Of a stretch of 64,000 nt of DNA, positions 35,437 through 43,770 are shown in pieces. This DNA is from Bacillus piscicola (GTDB lineage: Bacteria > Bacillota > Bacilli > Bacillales > Marinococcaceae): contig NZ_JAJJJF010000004.1 in the NCBI RefSeq assembly GCF_022458745.1, forward strand, positions 1 through 64,000, read 5' to 3'. Both the position numbers and the translations under genes were made by a program. Each line of letters starts with the position of its first letter. Position 1 is the stretch's first letter. Under the pieces are notes generated by a model. The model was not told the origin of the DNA and did no database searches. It saw only the letters and a list, made by a program, of their open reading frames with translations.

Positions 35437-35469
35437 AAAAAAAAAAGAAACAGCCTCCGTTTCTTTTTT
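35437..35469 (-). terminator. Terminator upstream of spoIIID, probably bidirectional
   Basis: AAAAGAAAC and GTTTCTTTT pair around seven bases with long A and T runs on the two sides (ten Ts on the minus strand). It would stop transcripts crossing array 5 from the exonuclease operon before they reach spoIIID. The rest of 35298-35545 shows nothing else. Confidence 0.8.
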
Positions 35470-35544
35470 GTGATCATCATTCGATTCTTCCTCGCGTGCC
35501 GCCCCGCGTCCTGCCATTACTCGGAGCAAAAAAGGCAAAAAGTA

Positions 35545-36015
35545 GCACCCAACTACTTTTGACGTCGCCATTTCCGACCATCATCCTTTTCACGACTCCA
35601 TACGAGTGCTACGGCGTTGTTATTTCCAACAAAAATGATTTTCACGACTTCATCCAACCCCTATGACGTTGTTATTTCGCACTCTCTCTGTTTTCACGGC
35701 CTCATACCGGGCCTATGATGTCGTTATTTCTTCCCTTCGCTCCGTTCACGACTCCATACGGGTGCTACGGCGTTGTTATTTTCAACAAAAATGATTTTCA
35801 CGACTTCATTCAACCCCTATGACGCTGTTACTTCGCACTCTCTCTGTTTTCGCGACCTCATTCCGGGCCTATGACGTCGTTATTTCTTCCCTTCGCTCCG
35901 TTCACGACTCCATACGAGTGCTGCGGCGTTGCTATTTTCAACAGACTTCATCCAACCCTATGACGCTGCTAGGTCCGGCGATATCTTTTTTCACGGCTTC
36001 ACACGCCCCCTGCCC
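35545..36015 (+). repeat. 52-bp hairpin repeat array 5 with a 156-bp higher-order period
   Basis: About nine units. The tract CAACAAAAATGATTTTCACG occurs at 35627 and 35783, exactly 156 bases or three units apart, and the units in between match in order. The array ends near the end of the exonuclease gene and is oriented opposite to both flanking genes. Confidence 0.88.
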
Positions 36016-36039
36016 GCGCGTTAACAAGATCCGGGCTTG

Positions 36040-36708
36040 TTAGAGCAGGGGCGAGGTGATGCCGTTGTCTCTCCTGGTAATGTCGATTAAGTCGCCTAGT
36101 GTATGCTTGCCACGGTCGCCGATGTGGCGGAAGAGTTCGACGAGGAGATAGGCGGTTGTCTGTGCGTCGCCGAGGGCGCTGTGTCGTTGAAAGAGGCGGG
36201 TGCCGAATTCACGGGCGTAATGCGTGAGGTCGCGCATTTCCCATGTCGGATTTAAATAGCCGATCATATCGAGCGTATCCATATAGGTGGGTTGCTCCAA
36301 CGAATAGTTGCTGCGCTGCAGTTCTTTTTTTAAAACAAGAATGTCAAAAGCTAAATAATGCCCGGCCCAGCCATTGCTGTTATTGTTTTTAACAAATTCA
36401 TAAAAGCCGTTGATCGCCTCCAAAGCAGACGGCGCGCCTTCGACATCCTGCTGACGAATACCGGTGAGATTTGTTATTTCCCGGGGAATATTGCGGTCCG
36501 GATTCACATACGTATGGAAGGTCTTGTCGGTTACGGTCATCCCTTCCACTTGAACCGCACCAAGTTCGATCAAGCGGTCTTTTTTGCCGACTGCAAATCC
36601 TGTCGTCTCCGTGTCGAAAACGGTGACGTTCATGTCGCGAAGGGGTGTGTTTAGGGGCGGCTCTTGACCAAACTTGTACTGTTGGGATTTCTTTTTCCAA
36701 AAAATAAT
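36040..36708 (-). CDS. DEDDh 3'-5' exonuclease, DnaQ-like, probable ATT start
   Basis: An exonuclease of the DNA polymerase III epsilon type: motif I VFDTETTGF, motif II in NGWAGHYLAFD, motif III HSALGDAQTTAYLL (H-x4-D). The first ATG (36633) would give 197 residues, but the frame stays open for 25 more codons, reading FWKKKSQQYKFG then PPLNTPLRDM, which looks like the normal N-terminal extension of these proteins. AGGAGG lies nine bases before an ATT at 36708, at normal operon spacing from the DUF294 gene. An ATT start (as in infC) is therefore proposed; a GTG with the same ribosome site is out of frame. This exonuclease commonly accompanies DUF294 proteins and symporters. Confidence 0.82.
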   Translation of the reverse strand: MIFWKKKSQQYKFGQEPPLNTPLRDMNVTVFDTETTGFAVGKKDRLIELGAVQVEGMTVTDKTFHTYVNPDRNIPREITNLTGIRQQDVEGAPSALEAINGFYEFVKNNNSNGWAGHYLAFDILVLKKELQRSNYSLEQPTYMDTLDMIGYLNPTWEMRDLTHYAREFGTRLFQRHSALGDAQTTAYLLVELFRHIGDRGKHTLGDLIDITRRDNGITSPLL

Positions 36709-36745
36709 GCTGGCCCACCTCCTCGTATTAAAGCGTCGTCCTCCT

Positions 36746-38686
36746 TCATAGTCTCATCCCAAAAGCATTGACGGCCTGCGCTTGCAAAGAACGTATGATT
36801 TTGAGCGCGTGCATCAACGCTTCTTTCTCCCGCGATTTCATCTGTGAAAATTTCAATTCGCTCGTTGGCCGTTCCCCTCTTTCATAGCGGTACCACGATT
36901 TTTCGATACGGATTTTCAGGACTGTCTCATAAGCAAACAGCAAATCGTCGACGAAAGTGTCTTGAAAAACAGCTTTACGGTGCAGGGCTTCGATCTTGTC
37001 CCGGGGTGTGCCCCCGAATATGTGATGTTTGGCGGCGAGTATTTGCAGTGAGTGGTGAAAAGGGAACAACGCCTCTTTTTTGATGTTGATGCCTTCCCGC
37101 TTTAGGCGGAAAAGAGCACGGACTGGATGATCTAAGTGCGGCACTAGTAAGTTTTGTTCCAGTTCGGCAGCCCGGTACAGAAAAATGGTGGAGGCTTGGA
37201 GCTGTTCCTGAACGGTACGGGCGAATTGATCCCGGGTAGCCTGATCACCGGCTAAAAAACGAAAAGCGAGGAAATTGTGCCCGAGTAAAATATTTTGGTT
37301 CGTCGCGCGCAGCCCCCACGTGCGCAACCGGTCACTCCATTGACTCGTTGTCCCCCGCCAACTCGCCTCGCTTGCCATCATGTTGCCGTCACAGCGTTTG
37401 TATCCGGCCCGCTCCAGCCATACGACGATTGCAAGGCCGAGAGCGCGGTAGTAAGCCGCGGCTTCCTTATTCGCACTTTCTGTGGCGGCGTCCTGGTAAA
37501 CGAGAAAGTGATCTTGGTCCGTCAGCATAAATTGTTCCGCTCGTCCTCCGCTTCCCATGAGAAAGAAGGCAAAGGGGACGGGCGGCTTCCCGTGTTGTTT
37601 TTCTACCTCCTCTACTGCCAATTTGACACATTGCTGGGCAAGACGGTCAAAGAGGCTCGTAATCATGTTCATCAACTGGAGAGCCGGGATGCCGTCTTCA
37701 ATTAAATGGGCGAGAATGTCGTAAATCGCATGCTTGATGGCAGGGAGTGTTTCCGCATCCGCTTCTTCCATTTTTTGTAACACGTTAAATTTCCCGCGGT
37801 TTCGCTTTTGCAACAGATCGGAGAGGGTGATCATTCCGATAACCTGTTGTGCATCCTCCTGCAAGGTTACGGGCAGATGCTTGATGCCATTCACTAAAAA
37901 GCTCGACATCGCTTCGTAGTAATAAGCTTGAGCCGATATCGTATGCGGGTTTTCTGTCATGACACTACGAGCGGCAGCCGACCCGCTGGTTCCCGAAGCG
38001 ATCACTCGTTGGACGAGGTCCCGCTCTGTTATAATGCCGGCAAGGTCATTCTTTTCGGTAACGACGACGAGGGAGCTTGCCTGCTCGCGTCCCATTGTCT
38101 TGGCTGCTTCCTGTATCGTCGCATCCGTTGAGATCGTGATAACAGGTGTGTTCATTACATCTTGGACCCGTTGAATAAACGGATCACTTTCCCCCCATTG
38201 GTTAGCTAAATGAACCTGTTCCGCAAGAGACGCGTAAATATCACGCAAGCGAATGGATACTTGGCGCAATACATAGTCTCTTACTTCTTCATGGCGCCAG
38301 CGTGCTTCCATTACCGAGTACGGGATATGAAGGCATACTGATTCTTCCACCGCCTGCACTTCCACGGTATGCGGATAGTCAAAAGGAGCTTGTTCACCGA
38401 GAAAGTCCGCTAAGCTGGAAAACCCGATGATGTCCGGCGGCTCAAGCACCTCTAACACTTCGTGGCTTTCCTCCCTGTCGCTTAAGGCAACATATACTTC
38501 TGTCAAGCCCTCAAGCATTAAAAGCAGCCCGTTACGCGGACTTGCGGAGTAAAGAATATTCTCATCTTTTTCATACGTACGCAATGTGCATTCTTCCATT
38601 AAACCACCAAATTCAGCGGCAGAAGCGCCGCTGAATATTGGGTGGTTATAAATGGAATCTTGGAAAACCTTAATTTCTGGTTCCAT
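36746..38686 (-). CDS. cNMP-binding/CBS/DUF294 nucleotidyltransferase-type signalling protein (646 aa)
   Basis: The order is an N-terminal cyclic-nucleotide-binding-like domain (about residues 10-145), two CBS domains (about 175-300), a DUF294 nucleotidyltransferase-like domain with GSGGRAEQFMLTDQDH (about residue 380-395), and a C-terminal helical domain. The GSxxR and DxD elements are the catalytic signature of the fold, so nucleotidyl transfer, perhaps to a protein, is plausible as in the related GlnD/GlnE types. The start overlaps the symporter gene by 17 bases, so it probably regulates transport. The small-ligand sensing is by cNMP and adenylate nucleotides, inferred from domains. Confidence 0.88.
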   Translation of the reverse strand: MEPEIKVFQDSIYNHPIFSGASAAEFGGLMEECTLRTYEKDENILYSASPRNGLLLMLEGLTEVYVALSDREESHEVLEVLEPPDIIGFSSLADFLGEQAPFDYPHTVEVQAVEESVCLHIPYSVMEARWRHEEVRDYVLRQVSIRLRDIYASLAEQVHLANQWGESDPFIQRVQDVMNTPVITISTDATIQEAAKTMGREQASSLVVVTEKNDLAGIITERDLVQRVIASGTSGSAAARSVMTENPHTISAQAYYYEAMSSFLVNGIKHLPVTLQEDAQQVIGMITLSDLLQKRNRGKFNVLQKMEEADAETLPAIKHAIYDILAHLIEDGIPALQLMNMITSLFDRLAQQCVKLAVEEVEKQHGKPPVPFAFFLMGSGGRAEQFMLTDQDHFLVYQDAATESANKEAAAYYRALGLAIVVWLERAGYKRCDGNMMASEASWRGTTSQWSDRLRTWGLRATNQNILLGHNFLAFRFLAGDQATRDQFARTVQEQLQASTIFLYRAAELEQNLLVPHLDHPVRALFRLKREGINIKKEALFPFHHSLQILAAKHHIFGGTPRDKIEALHRKAVFQDTFVDDLLFAYETVLKIRIEKSWYRYERGERPTSELKFSQMKSREKEALMHALKIIRSLQAQAVNAFGMRL

Positions 38687-40331
38687 CGTTTATCCAAACC
38701 TCTCCATCTTTGTAAGTCATTTGTTCCGGGTAACGAAGGTCCGTGACATCATCCTGTAAGTGCTGGGCAGGCGGCTCCGTCATCTTGGAAGCAATGATAC
38801 ACGCTAGGAAGTTAAGCGGCACTCCGAAGATCCCGGCTCCGGTATCGATAATTCCGAAGAGGGTAACGCCGCTTAACGCAAGGAAAATGTAAGTCAGCGT
38901 CGTACCGAGCCCGACGAGCATACCGGCAATCGCTCCGGCTGCATTCATCCGTCTCCACCAGACACCGAGCACAAGTACCGGGAAGAACGTTCCGCCGGCA
39001 AGCGCAAACGCCCACGCGACAATTTGTGTAATCACCCCAGGAGGATCCAAGGCAACCACACCGGCAACCACGGTGGCCAAAATCATCACAATCCGTCCGG
39101 CTTTCAAACGCTTCTGGTCTGAGGCCTGCGGATTAATGAGCCGGTAATAAATATCGTGCGCAAACGAGGACGAAATCGTCACAAGCAGCCCCCCGGCCGT
39201 AGAGAGCGCCGCAGCCATTGCCCCTGCAGCCATCAAGCCGATGACAAAGATACCGAGATTGGCAATCTCAGGTGTCGCCATAACAACCATATCAGGGCTG
39301 ACTTCAATTTCTGTCCAATCTAACATGCCGTCTCCGTCTTGATCCGCAATTTTTAACAGACCAATATTAATCCAGTTTTCAGACCAGGCCGGCAATTGAT
39401 CAATCGGCTGCCCGGCAATTCGTGTCATTAAAATAAAACGCGAGAACGCAGCATAGGCCGGGGCAGACAAGTAGAGAAGCCCGATAAAGAGCAAGGCCCA
39501 TGCTCCGCTCCACCGCGCCGCTTTCATCGTAGCTACGGTAAAGAACCGGACAATCACGTGCGGAAGCGAAGCAGCTCCGACCATTAACGTAAACATGAGA
39601 GCGAGAAATTGTGATTTCTCACTTTCTGCAAATGGGGCAAAATATTCCGACAATCCAAGCTCACGGTCGATCGCGCCGATTTCGTCGATGACGTTCCCGT
39701 ACGTGAGCCACGGAAGCGGATTGCCTGTGACTTGCAGGGACATAAAAACAATCGGAATAATATAGGCCACAATTAAAATCATGTACTGCGCCACCTGGGT
39801 CCACGTCACACTCTTCATCCCGCCGAGCGTTGCATAGATAGCAATAACCACGACCCCGATCATCGTTCCATACATCGCCGGAATGCTTAAAATACGGCCG
39901 ATGACCACGCCTGAACCAGACAACTGCCCGATAATATACGTAAAGCTAATAATCAGGGTGGCAATGGCAGCGATGAGACGAGCGGTGTTGTTCATGTACC
40001 GGTCTCCGATAAATTCCGGCACCGTATAGCGTCCGTATTTCCGAAGCTGCGGCGCGAGCAGGAAGGTAAGCAGTAAATATCCCCCAGTCCAGCCCATAAT
40101 ATAAGCAAGGCCGTCGTAACCAAGAGCCATTACCGTCCCGGCCATCCCGATATAGGAGGCGGCGCTCATCCAGTCACCGCCGATCGCCATCCCGTTCCAA
40201 ACCGGCGGGACTCCGCGGGCTGCGACGTAAAAATCAGAGGTGGCACGAGCCCGGTTAAATATCGATATCCCAATATAAAGTGCGAAAGTTGCGATAATTA
40301 ACCCTAAAGACATTATCGTTTGTGCATCCAT
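38670..40331 (-). CDS. Sodium/solute symporter, SSS family, VC_2705-like (553 aa)
   Basis: About 13 membrane helices with SSS-family features: ARGVPPVWNGMAIGGDWMSAASYIG near the start and MAAALSTAGGLLVTISSSFAHDIYY in the conserved core. Similarity is to the ActP/acetate-type branch. Between helices it has a canonical EF-hand loop DQDGDGMLDWTE (about residue 328), expected outside the membrane. It pairs with the DUF4212 small subunit upstream, the arrangement of the VC_2705 subfamily, and with the DUF294 gene, which overlaps its end. The substrate may be acetate or another monocarboxylate; sodium is the likely coupling ion, useful in salt and alkali. GGGGG site before the ATG. Confidence 0.92.
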   Translation of the reverse strand: MDAQTIMSLGLIIATFALYIGISIFNRARATSDFYVAARGVPPVWNGMAIGGDWMSAASYIGMAGTVMALGYDGLAYIMGWTGGYLLLTFLLAPQLRKYGRYTVPEFIGDRYMNNTARLIAAIATLIISFTYIIGQLSGSGVVIGRILSIPAMYGTMIGVVVIAIYATLGGMKSVTWTQVAQYMILIVAYIIPIVFMSLQVTGNPLPWLTYGNVIDEIGAIDRELGLSEYFAPFAESEKSQFLALMFTLMVGAASLPHVIVRFFTVATMKAARWSGAWALLFIGLLYLSAPAYAAFSRFILMTRIAGQPIDQLPAWSENWINIGLLKIADQDGDGMLDWTEIEVSPDMVVMATPEIANLGIFVIGLMAAGAMAAALSTAGGLLVTISSSFAHDIYYRLINPQASDQKRLKAGRIVMILATVVAGVVALDPPGVITQIVAWAFALAGGTFFPVLVLGVWWRRMNAAGAIAGMLVGLGTTLTYIFLALSGVTLFGIIDTGAGIFGVPLNFLACIIASKMTEPPAQHLQDDVTDLRYPEQMTYKDGEVWINDGTRN

Positions 40332-40362
40332 CTGTTAACCCCCTTGAGCTGTCCCTGCTTAT

Positions 40363-40665
40363 TTATTGTTCGATATTTTTGCTGTTGCTGATCGTCACAC
40401 TTACTTTGTCATCAATACCGAATTTTCGGTCTATTTTATCACTGAAAATGGCATTCAAGAACAGGCAAATGATGAAAATAACAACCGCTCCCTGGGATCC
40501 CATGTAATAATGAAACTCTACCCCTAAAAACGTAAATTGGGAAAAGAATTCGGCAAAAGCGACAACACCGAAAGACACTAAAAAACCGATAATAAGAAAA
40601 ATGACAATCATCCGTGTGCGGGCACGAAAATAAGCCTCGGCTACCTCTTTGTCTACTTTTTTCAT
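40363..40665 (-). CDS. DUF4212 symporter small subunit (100 aa)
   Basis: Two membrane helices (MIVIFLIIGFLVSFGVVAFA and GSQGAVVIFIICLFLNAIF) with a short loop including EFHYYMG, basic start and charged end. This is the pattern of DUF4212, the small subunit that accompanies VC_2705-type sodium/solute symporters. It lies 31 bases before the symporter on the same strand; AGGAGGGG precedes the ATG. It should act in the membrane with the symporter. Confidence 0.88.
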   Translation of the reverse strand: MKKVDKEVAEAYFRARTRMIVIFLIIGFLVSFGVVAFAEFFSQFTFLGVEFHYYMGSQGAVVIFIICLFLNAIFSDKIDRKFGIDDKVSVTISNSKNIEQ

Positions 40666-40844
40666 AAAACTCCCCTCCTGAAAAAATGTTTTGGTTAAAA
40701 TTTTCTTTCTGCTCTTTAGGCCTCACCCCCTTAAAAGCCGGGAAACTCCATAGCAAAAGAATCTGGAGGAATGGTCTCTCACTCCTTCCCAGACTGGTAA
40801 CAATTTTAAAAAATACACCGAGCGTACTGGTATGTAAGTAATAG

Positions 40845-41147
40845 TTACGTTGAGATTTTTTTAATATGCGAGTTTTGTTTCTGGGGTTGTTTGTTCATGT
40901 GGTTGCATGCTTTGCAAAAATGGAATGGGGCTTTTTTCTTTGCGAGTAGATGATTGGTTAAAATAATAGCCGGTATAAACAAAAACATCAGCGGTTCTAT
41001 GAAGAAACCAATTACTAAGGCGAGACCAACAGGTAATGTCGACATGGTGAAAGCATAGCGGGTCGGAGAGATCGAGAGCATATTCGCGTGGCCGCATTTC
41101 GTGCAGCGCGGCTCTTCCTCCTGCGCATTGGGCCGGTTTCGTTTCAT
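40845..41147 (-). CDS. Zinc-ribbon membrane protein of unknown function (100 aa)
   Basis: A CTKCGHAN pair near residue 15-21 and CKACNHMN near residue 83-89 form a split zinc ribbon on both sides of two hydrophobic segments (YAFTMSTLPVGLALVIGFF and PLMFLFIPAIILTNHLLA). Thus the metal site would sit on the cytoplasmic face. AAAGGAG precedes the ATG. It follows the 60-residue membrane gene by 18 bases and probably forms a small operon with it. Family unknown to me. Confidence 0.7.
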   Translation of the reverse strand: MKRNRPNAQEEEPRCTKCGHANMLSISPTRYAFTMSTLPVGLALVIGFFIEPLMFLFIPAIILTNHLLAKKKAPFHFCKACNHMNKQPQKQNSHIKKIST

Positions 41148-41165
41148 CCGTCCGTCTCCTTTCTT

Positions 41166-41348
41166 TTAGCGAAGGTCGAAAATGAACTGGACTGTTTTCC
41201 AGAAAGGCATGGGTACTCTGATAATCTCGACAACAACGAAACAGGCTAAGAGGGCAATGGGAACGGTTAATAACAGCGGCTTCTTCCACTTAATCGTAGC
41301 GATGACACTTCCTAAGGCGATGATCCAGAAGATAATAAGTAACAGCAT
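41166..41348 (-). CDS. Small membrane protein of unknown function (60 aa)
   Basis: Two hydrophobic helices (MLLLIIFWIIALGSVIATI and LLLTVPIALLACFVVVEII) with a WKKP turn and FWKTVQFIFDLR tail. TTAGGGGGGAAGG lies just before the ATG. It is immediately upstream of the zinc-ribbon membrane gene and may be its partner. Not recognised. Confidence 0.65.
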   Translation of the reverse strand: MLLLIIFWIIALGSVIATIKWKKPLLLTVPIALLACFVVVEIIRVPMPFWKTVQFIFDLR

Positions 41349-41575
41349 CTGCCTTCCCCCCTAAGAAATATGGAACTGGTAGTAATGTGTACTAACCCGT
41401 TACTTTATTATTACGTTCTCGTTATTTTTGTTATACCACATTATTGCAAATGTTTGATTTTCATTCAAGTAGTCATAAGAAAACAATGAATCGTTGTTTT
41501 TTATCGAAAATGGCTTCTATATAAAGAAGTGTTTTATCTAGGTAACGGTTTGTTTTTTCACCAAAATGTTTCAAC

Positions 41576-41609
41576 AAAAAAACTGTCCAGGGCTCGGCTC
41601 CTGAACAGT
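41576..41609 (-). terminator. Terminator of spoIIQ
   Basis: On the minus strand ACTGTTCAGG and CCTGGACAGT pair with one mismatch around eight bases and are followed by seven Ts, 12 bases after the stop. Confidence 0.92.
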
Positions 41610-41621
41610 CGGGAAATTTGT

Positions 41622-42470
41622 TTATTCTTTTGTATCTTTTTCTGTATTTTCTTCTTCAGGCTCGTCTTCGTTTCCGTCATCCGCAAGGGGATCCATTGGC
41701 TCTTGATCAGCCTCGTCTTGTTCGCTGTCTTCTTGTTCTTTATCCTTCTTCTCCTGGTCGCCGTCTTCCTGCTTTACATCCTTTACTTTCTGATGGAAGG
41801 CGTCGGTTGGGTCAAGTGGCTCGCCGTTGTTGCGTACTTCGAAATGAGCATGAATCCCTGCGTCACTGTTGTACAGGTTTCTTGCTGCCATCCCAATGAC
41901 AGAACCTTGTGTAATTGTGTCGCCTTCTTCCACACGAAGGTCTTCCAAACTGCTGTACGACGTGACAATATTATCATCGTGCTTTACTTCTACGATGTAG
42001 CCGTTAACAGAATCTTTTTCGGCCCGAATGACTTCGCCAGTCGCTGCCGCTGTGACTTCAAACGTTTCGCCGTCTTTTGCCGCGATATCAATGCCCTTGT
42101 TCTGGTAGTACATATTATTGTAATACACGAGAGCGTCTTGCTGTTCTTCCGCTGCTGCATCATGATTGTAATAATATCCAATAATATCTACGCCCTCTTC
42201 ATCCATCACCGGCATCTCTATCGTCTCATCTCCGGAAGCAGTTGGCATGGCATCGCCGTCTTGATCATCCCACTCACCCGAAGCATTATCCCATTCATTT
42301 TCCTCGATTGCCGGTCCCTCATCTGCTTGATCGGTACCTGCCGGGCTTTGAATGAGAAAATAGGCTCCTAGGATCACGGCTCCTGCACTAAAATAAGCAG
42401 CAGGCCAGAACCAGCTTTTTTTCGTCCATCCTGCTCCTTTTGGTTGACGCTGTTTTTCTTCATCTTTCAT
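41622..42470 (-). CDS. spoIIQ: Stage II sporulation protein SpoIIQ, LytM-type (282 aa)
   Basis: SpoIIQ is made in the forespore, spans its membrane and joins SpoIIIAH of the mother cell to form the feeding channel. One membrane helix (about residues 15-40, WFWPAAYFSAGAVILGAYFL) is followed by an acidic linker and an M23/LytM domain. Here the first zinc ligand position reads NKGIDIAA, without the usual His, while HAHFEV keeps the second motif; a degenerate site is also known for B. subtilis SpoIIQ. The ATG at 42470 has GAGGTGATAATC ahead. The C-terminus is a long acidic tail. It follows spoIID by 150 bases. Confidence 0.92.
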   Translation of the reverse strand: MKDEEKQRQPKGAGWTKKSWFWPAAYFSAGAVILGAYFLIQSPAGTDQADEGPAIEENEWDNASGEWDDQDGDAMPTASGDETIEMPVMDEEGVDIIGYYYNHDAAAEEQQDALVYYNNMYYQNKGIDIAAKDGETFEVTAAATGEVIRAEKDSVNGYIVEVKHDDNIVTSYSSLEDLRVEEGDTITQGSVIGMAARNLYNSDAGIHAHFEVRNNGEPLDPTDAFHQKVKDVKQEDGDQEKKDKEQEDSEQDEADQEPMDPLADDGNEDEPEEENTEKDTKE

Positions 42471-42489
42471 GATTATCACCTCAGGACCC

Positions 42490-42518
42490 ATTGTGAACAG
42501 GTCTGAGGAAAAATATAC
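42490..42518 (-). promoter_or_regulatory. Candidate sigma-F promoter of spoIIQ
   Basis: On the minus strand GTATA (42518-42514) is followed after 15 bases by GTTCACAAT (42498-42490). GTATA and the 15-base spacing fit forespore sigma-F promoters; the -10 element keeps three of the four key positions (GGnnAnnnT). spoIIQ is sigma-F dependent in B. subtilis. Confidence 0.5.
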
Positions 42519-42620
42519 CTATTTCAAAAATGATTTTTTTATTGCTTTTAATTCGTTCGTTTCTTCATTCAAGTACTGTTGTTAGAAAGTTGATTTTTTC
42601 TGCACAATAAGGGAATTTCC

Positions 42621-43646
42621 TTATGTGTTGGTTAAGTTGGCGATGTCGACGCCTTTGTAATAATGGTGGAGGATTTCTTTGTAATTTTTCCCTTCTTTTG
42701 CCATACCCTCGGCGCCGTATTGGCTCATGCCGACGCCGTGGCCCCAGCCTTTCGTGCGGAAGACTAAATTATTGCCGTCACGGCCGATCTGAAAGTCACT
42801 GGAATCGAGTTCTAACGTTTCCCGGACTTCGCGGCCGTGAAATGTTTTTCCGCCCAGTTTTACGGCGGCTACACGTCCGCCTTCTGTTCGTTCGGTGATT
42901 TCTCCTGTTTCTCCGCCGCCAATCGTAACCCCGAGAAGGCGTTCGACTTCTTCTACCGGGATCCGCTGTTCATTTTCATAACGAGGGGATGTTTTATCCC
43001 ACGGGCTCTTGACACTTTGTAAGTACGGGACCGGGTTTTGCCAATAATCTTCCGCATTTTCCGTGTAGCCATTGCTCGTCGAAAAAAATGCCGCAGTTAT
43101 CGGCTTCCCTTCATACGTTAGGACTTGTCCTTTCGTGGCTTGAACCGCTTTATGAATCTTTTCCATTTTCCATTCAAAATCGTCGCCCCATTTGTCACGG
43201 AGCTCTTCCTGGCTTTGGAATACTTGGTGCATCGGGGTGTCGGTGACAAGGGCGCCGTCAGGAAGATTAATGTCTGCCGGGGAATTGATTTGTTTTGCCA
43301 CATAGGTGCGCGCTGTCAACGCCTGTGCTTTCAGCGCTTCCATTTCAAATTCAGCGGGCATTTCGGAAGCCACTACGCCGGCGACGTATTCTTCCAAATC
43401 AACCTTTTCTACTGTCTCCGTCTCACTGCGAAAAACAGGGACGGTCATCGGCTTTGCGTCCGCTTCTGACGCTTTCTCAGCTGTCGCGGCTGCTTCTTCT
43501 ACTGTTTCCGCCGCATTCTCCCCTTTTCTTATCGATAGAAAGGCCTTGTCCTCATCGGTGCCGAATGGAATCATGACTAAAACAATGGGAACAAAAAAGA
43601 ACAGCACCATCCCTAGGATCGCGATAAATACGTATTTTTTTTTCAC
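42621..43646 (-). CDS. spoIID: Stage II sporulation protein SpoIID, lytic transglycosylase (341 aa)
   Basis: SpoIID cleaves peptidoglycan glycan strands and drives engulfment with SpoIIM and SpoIIP. An N-terminal membrane anchor (KKKYVFIAILGMVLFFFVPI) is followed by the SpoIID domain: VDLEEYVAGVVASEMPAEFE carries the catalytic glutamate and KAQALTARTYV follows; the C-terminal GWGHGVGMSQYGAEGMA signature is present. GTG 43646 is chosen because GGGGAGGG lies ten bases ahead; ATG 43673 is too close to it. It lies after murA and before spoIIQ, as in Bacillus. A hairpin without a T-run follows the stop near 42595-42620. Confidence 0.94.
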   Translation of the reverse strand: MKKKYVFIAILGMVLFFFVPIVLVMIPFGTDEDKAFLSIRKGENAAETVEEAAATAEKASEADAKPMTVPVFRSETETVEKVDLEEYVAGVVASEMPAEFEMEALKAQALTARTYVAKQINSPADINLPDGALVTDTPMHQVFQSQEELRDKWGDDFEWKMEKIHKAVQATKGQVLTYEGKPITAAFFSTSNGYTENAEDYWQNPVPYLQSVKSPWDKTSPRYENEQRIPVEEVERLLGVTIGGGETGEITERTEGGRVAAVKLGGKTFHGREVRETLELDSSDFQIGRDGNNLVFRTKGWGHGVGMSQYGAEGMAKEGKNYKEILHHYYKGVDIANLTNT

Positions 43647-43723
43647 GGTGAAGCTGCCCTCCCCTGCAATCATGGATACCTTCTACTTTATGAGGGGGAC
43701 TGCTTCGTTATGCCGGAATATAG

Positions 43724-43757
43724 AAAAAAGCCGACTTGGTATATCGACCAGCCGGCT
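43724..43757 (-). terminator. Terminator of murA
   Basis: On the minus strand AGCCGGCTGGT and ACCAAGTCGGCT pair with one bulged base and are followed by six Ts, 13 bases after the stop of murA. Confidence 0.9.
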
Positions 43758-43770
43758 GTGCTTGAAGTAT

